DNA of 6,733 nt. It comes from Anaerosporobacter sp031551385 (GTDB taxonomy: Bacteria > Bacillota > Clostridia > Lachnospirales > Lachnospiraceae). Location of the stretch: the NCBI RefSeq assembly GCF_031551385.1, contig NZ_JAVBNS010000194.1:1-6733 (forward strand), in the 5' to 3' direction. Shown here piece by piece: positions 5,434 through 6,733 of the stretch. The stretch's first letter is position 1. Each line of letters starts with the position of its first letter. The notes beneath the pieces are model-generated. The model made no database searches, had not been told where the DNA came from, and was given only the letters and a program-made list of their open reading frames with translations. The position numbers and the translations under genes are program-made.

Positions 5434-6733
5434 CTACTCAGTCTCAAACTGTTCTAGCAGAGTTATCACCTTATCTACTGCTGCCTTTTCAACTAAATAG
5501 TTCTCTTCTCCATTAATTGATACACGGTAGAAGTTAACACCATCGTATGGAAGATATTCAACATGTAAATCTTCTAATAAATCCGAATTTCGAATAAAAT
5601 CAAATTCATACACAGGCGTTGTATCACTCACCTGCTTCTTAATGTCTCCTGTTGTTGTAATCCCGATTAATTCTTGATAGAGGTTTTTGAATGCCTTCTC
5701 TTCTACTTTCGTACCATTATAATAGTATAAACTGTCAGCTACTTCCTCACTGTCTTCTGTTTCTTCCGTTTTCTTATCTGGATTTGGAGTAACTTTTAAT
5801 TCATATGATTTGCCATCTGCTTTTATCTTCAATGTATCAAGACTTGTGATATCAACTAATTGAGTTAAATTACAAACGTAATCATATGGCGTAATTGCAA
5901 GCATATTCTCTATCGTTGATGCACTAATTGTATAGATCGCATTCTCATATTTCCTTCCATCTGTTTTTATTTGAACATAGTATTCTCCAGCATCATTCAT
6001 ATTACCAACAAGGATTGTCAATTGATGTTCTATACGAATTGTCTGCGACTCTTCTGTTGTTGTATCTGCACTACTTTCTTCCGTAGAATTGCTATCAACA
6101 ATCGTTTCTTCATAATAAGACAAATCAATTGTCGTACTTGGATTGTCTAAACCGTATTTACTCAAATCAGAACAAATGTAGTCAACACACTCATTGAATG
6201 ATACGGAACTATAATTTTCAAAATATGTATCAAACTGAGTTGGATTACCTTTTTGCACTGTACTATATGGTTTTACTATATTCCAAGCATAATATTCCCC
6301 TGCATCTGCTGCATCTTGATTATACTCTGCCTTAAATATTTCTTCTCCATCTTTCACTATATTAATATTCGTAACATTCGACGCTGTTATCGTTGGGAAC
6401 TCTTCTATTGACAACATTTCTGTCTTTGTATGCTCAAACACGGAACGCACTCCTGTTGCTACTGCATAAACTACCTCCTCATCTGCTAAGTTAACATAAT
6501 ATCCAGAGCTGCTACTTAGAGAATCTCCAAAATTAAGTTCAAAATCACTTCCATCTTCGCTTAGAATATGAACAATCACTGAAGGATTTTCTAAACCATA
6601 CTCTGCCAAATCCTCTGCTTTCTCAACAACTATTTTACTTGCCTCTAAGCTGACTAGTTTATCTAAGATGGCAGTTATATAATCTTGGTTAATCGGCGCA
6701 TTGGTGTCTGACTTGTCAACCCAAGAATCATTC
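5434..6733 (-). CDS. DUF4340-domain protein, C-terminal 432 residues (cut by right window edge)
   Basis: The frame stays open from the stop at 5436-5434 to the window edge, so the start lies beyond 6733. The TTG at 6609 is not the start: 41 further codons upstream continue the domain, with a WVDKSD segment and a helix leading into the first YGLENP. Counting from the first visible residue, two related units are seen. Each has a helix ending in YGL(E/D)NPS (45-51 and 193-199), a beta-rich part and a glycine/double-tyrosine strand (SGYYVN near 77, AGEYYVQ near 249). Acidic Ser/Thr/Glu-rich stretches at about 214-231 and 320-332 look like flexible surface linkers. The family is normally membrane-anchored at its N-terminus and exposed outside the cell, and is often encoded beside GldG-like ABC-2 transporter genes. 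The anchor and neighbours are outside the window, and the biochemical role is unknown. There are only two cysteines and no catalytic motif that I recognise. Confidence 0.88.
   Translation of the reverse strand, partial: NDSWVDKSDTNAPINQDYITAILDKLVSLEASKIVVEKAEDLAEYGLENPSVIVHILSEDGSDFELNFGDSLSSSSGYYVNLADEEVVYAVATGVRSVFEHTKTEMLSIEEFPTITASNVTNINIVKDGEEIFKAEYNQDAADAGEYYAWNIVKPYSTVQKGNPTQFDTYFENYSSVSFNECVDYICSDLSKYGLDNPSTTIDLSYYEETIVDSNSTEESSADTTTEESQTIRIEHQLTILVGNMNDAGEYYVQIKTDGRKYENAIYTISASTIENMLAITPYDYVCNLTQLVDITSLDTLKIKADGKSYELKVTPNPDKKTEETEDSEEVADSLYYYNGTKVEEKAFKNLYQELIGITTTGDIKKQVSDTTPVYEFDFIRNSDLLEDLHVEYLPYDGVNFYRVSINGEENYLVEKAAVDKVITLLEQFETE

Noticed and set aside
6607..6609. TTG as start of the DUF4340 gene
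   Set aside because: The frame is open for 41 more codons to the window edge, and those codons encode a continuing part of the domain.

Overview
The window looks like chromosomal DNA from a strictly anaerobic, low-GC Firmicute, most likely a member of the Lachnospiraceae (Clostridium/Lachnoclostridium type). The reasons are the AT-rich intergenic DNA, consensus sigma-A promoters, strong AAGGAGG-type ribosome binding sites, a clostridial two-LysM protein, and a giant 2-hydroxyacyl-CoA dehydratase/activase-like iron-sulphur protein of a type typical of anaerobes. The genus is inferred from protein resemblance, not proven. No mobile element, CRISPR array, tRNA or rRNA is visible.

Layout. At the left edge, the first 29 codons of an unidentified leftward gene (87 to 1) lie behind a perfect sigma-A promoter (TTGACA, 17 bp, TATAAT on the minus strand), whose -10 box sits inside a small inverted repeat. 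Next is a leftward gene for a 161-residue protein with two LysM domains joined by a proline-rich linker (823 to 338), followed by two AT-rich stem-loops that may end its transcript. A 260-bp divergent region (824-1083) separates it from the main gene. It holds a good rightward sigma-A promoter, an inverted repeat and a roughly 104-nt structured leader. The leader's Shine-Dalgarno is unusually far from the start codon, with a small GNRA-loop hairpin between them.

The main gene (1084-5328, 1414 aa) joins in one chain two ASKHA-type activase domains (HgdC/BadF/BcrA-like), a four-cysteine linker, a DUF2229 region and HgdB-like C-terminal domains. Both activase halves keep the two cluster cysteines at the same 39-residue spacing. 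The chain therefore looks like an activase dimer plus a two-part dehydratase-like reductase in one polypeptide. Its substrate cannot be read from the sequence.

A long, strong bidirectional terminator (5352-5411) separates it from a convergent leftward gene (5434 to beyond 6733), a DUF4340 protein with two related repeats whose N-terminus is cut off by the window edge. DUF4340 proteins usually accompany GldG-like ABC-2 transporters, so such genes may lie just to the right. The genes here appear to be separate transcription units rather than one operon. Only the LysM gene and the giant gene share a control region.
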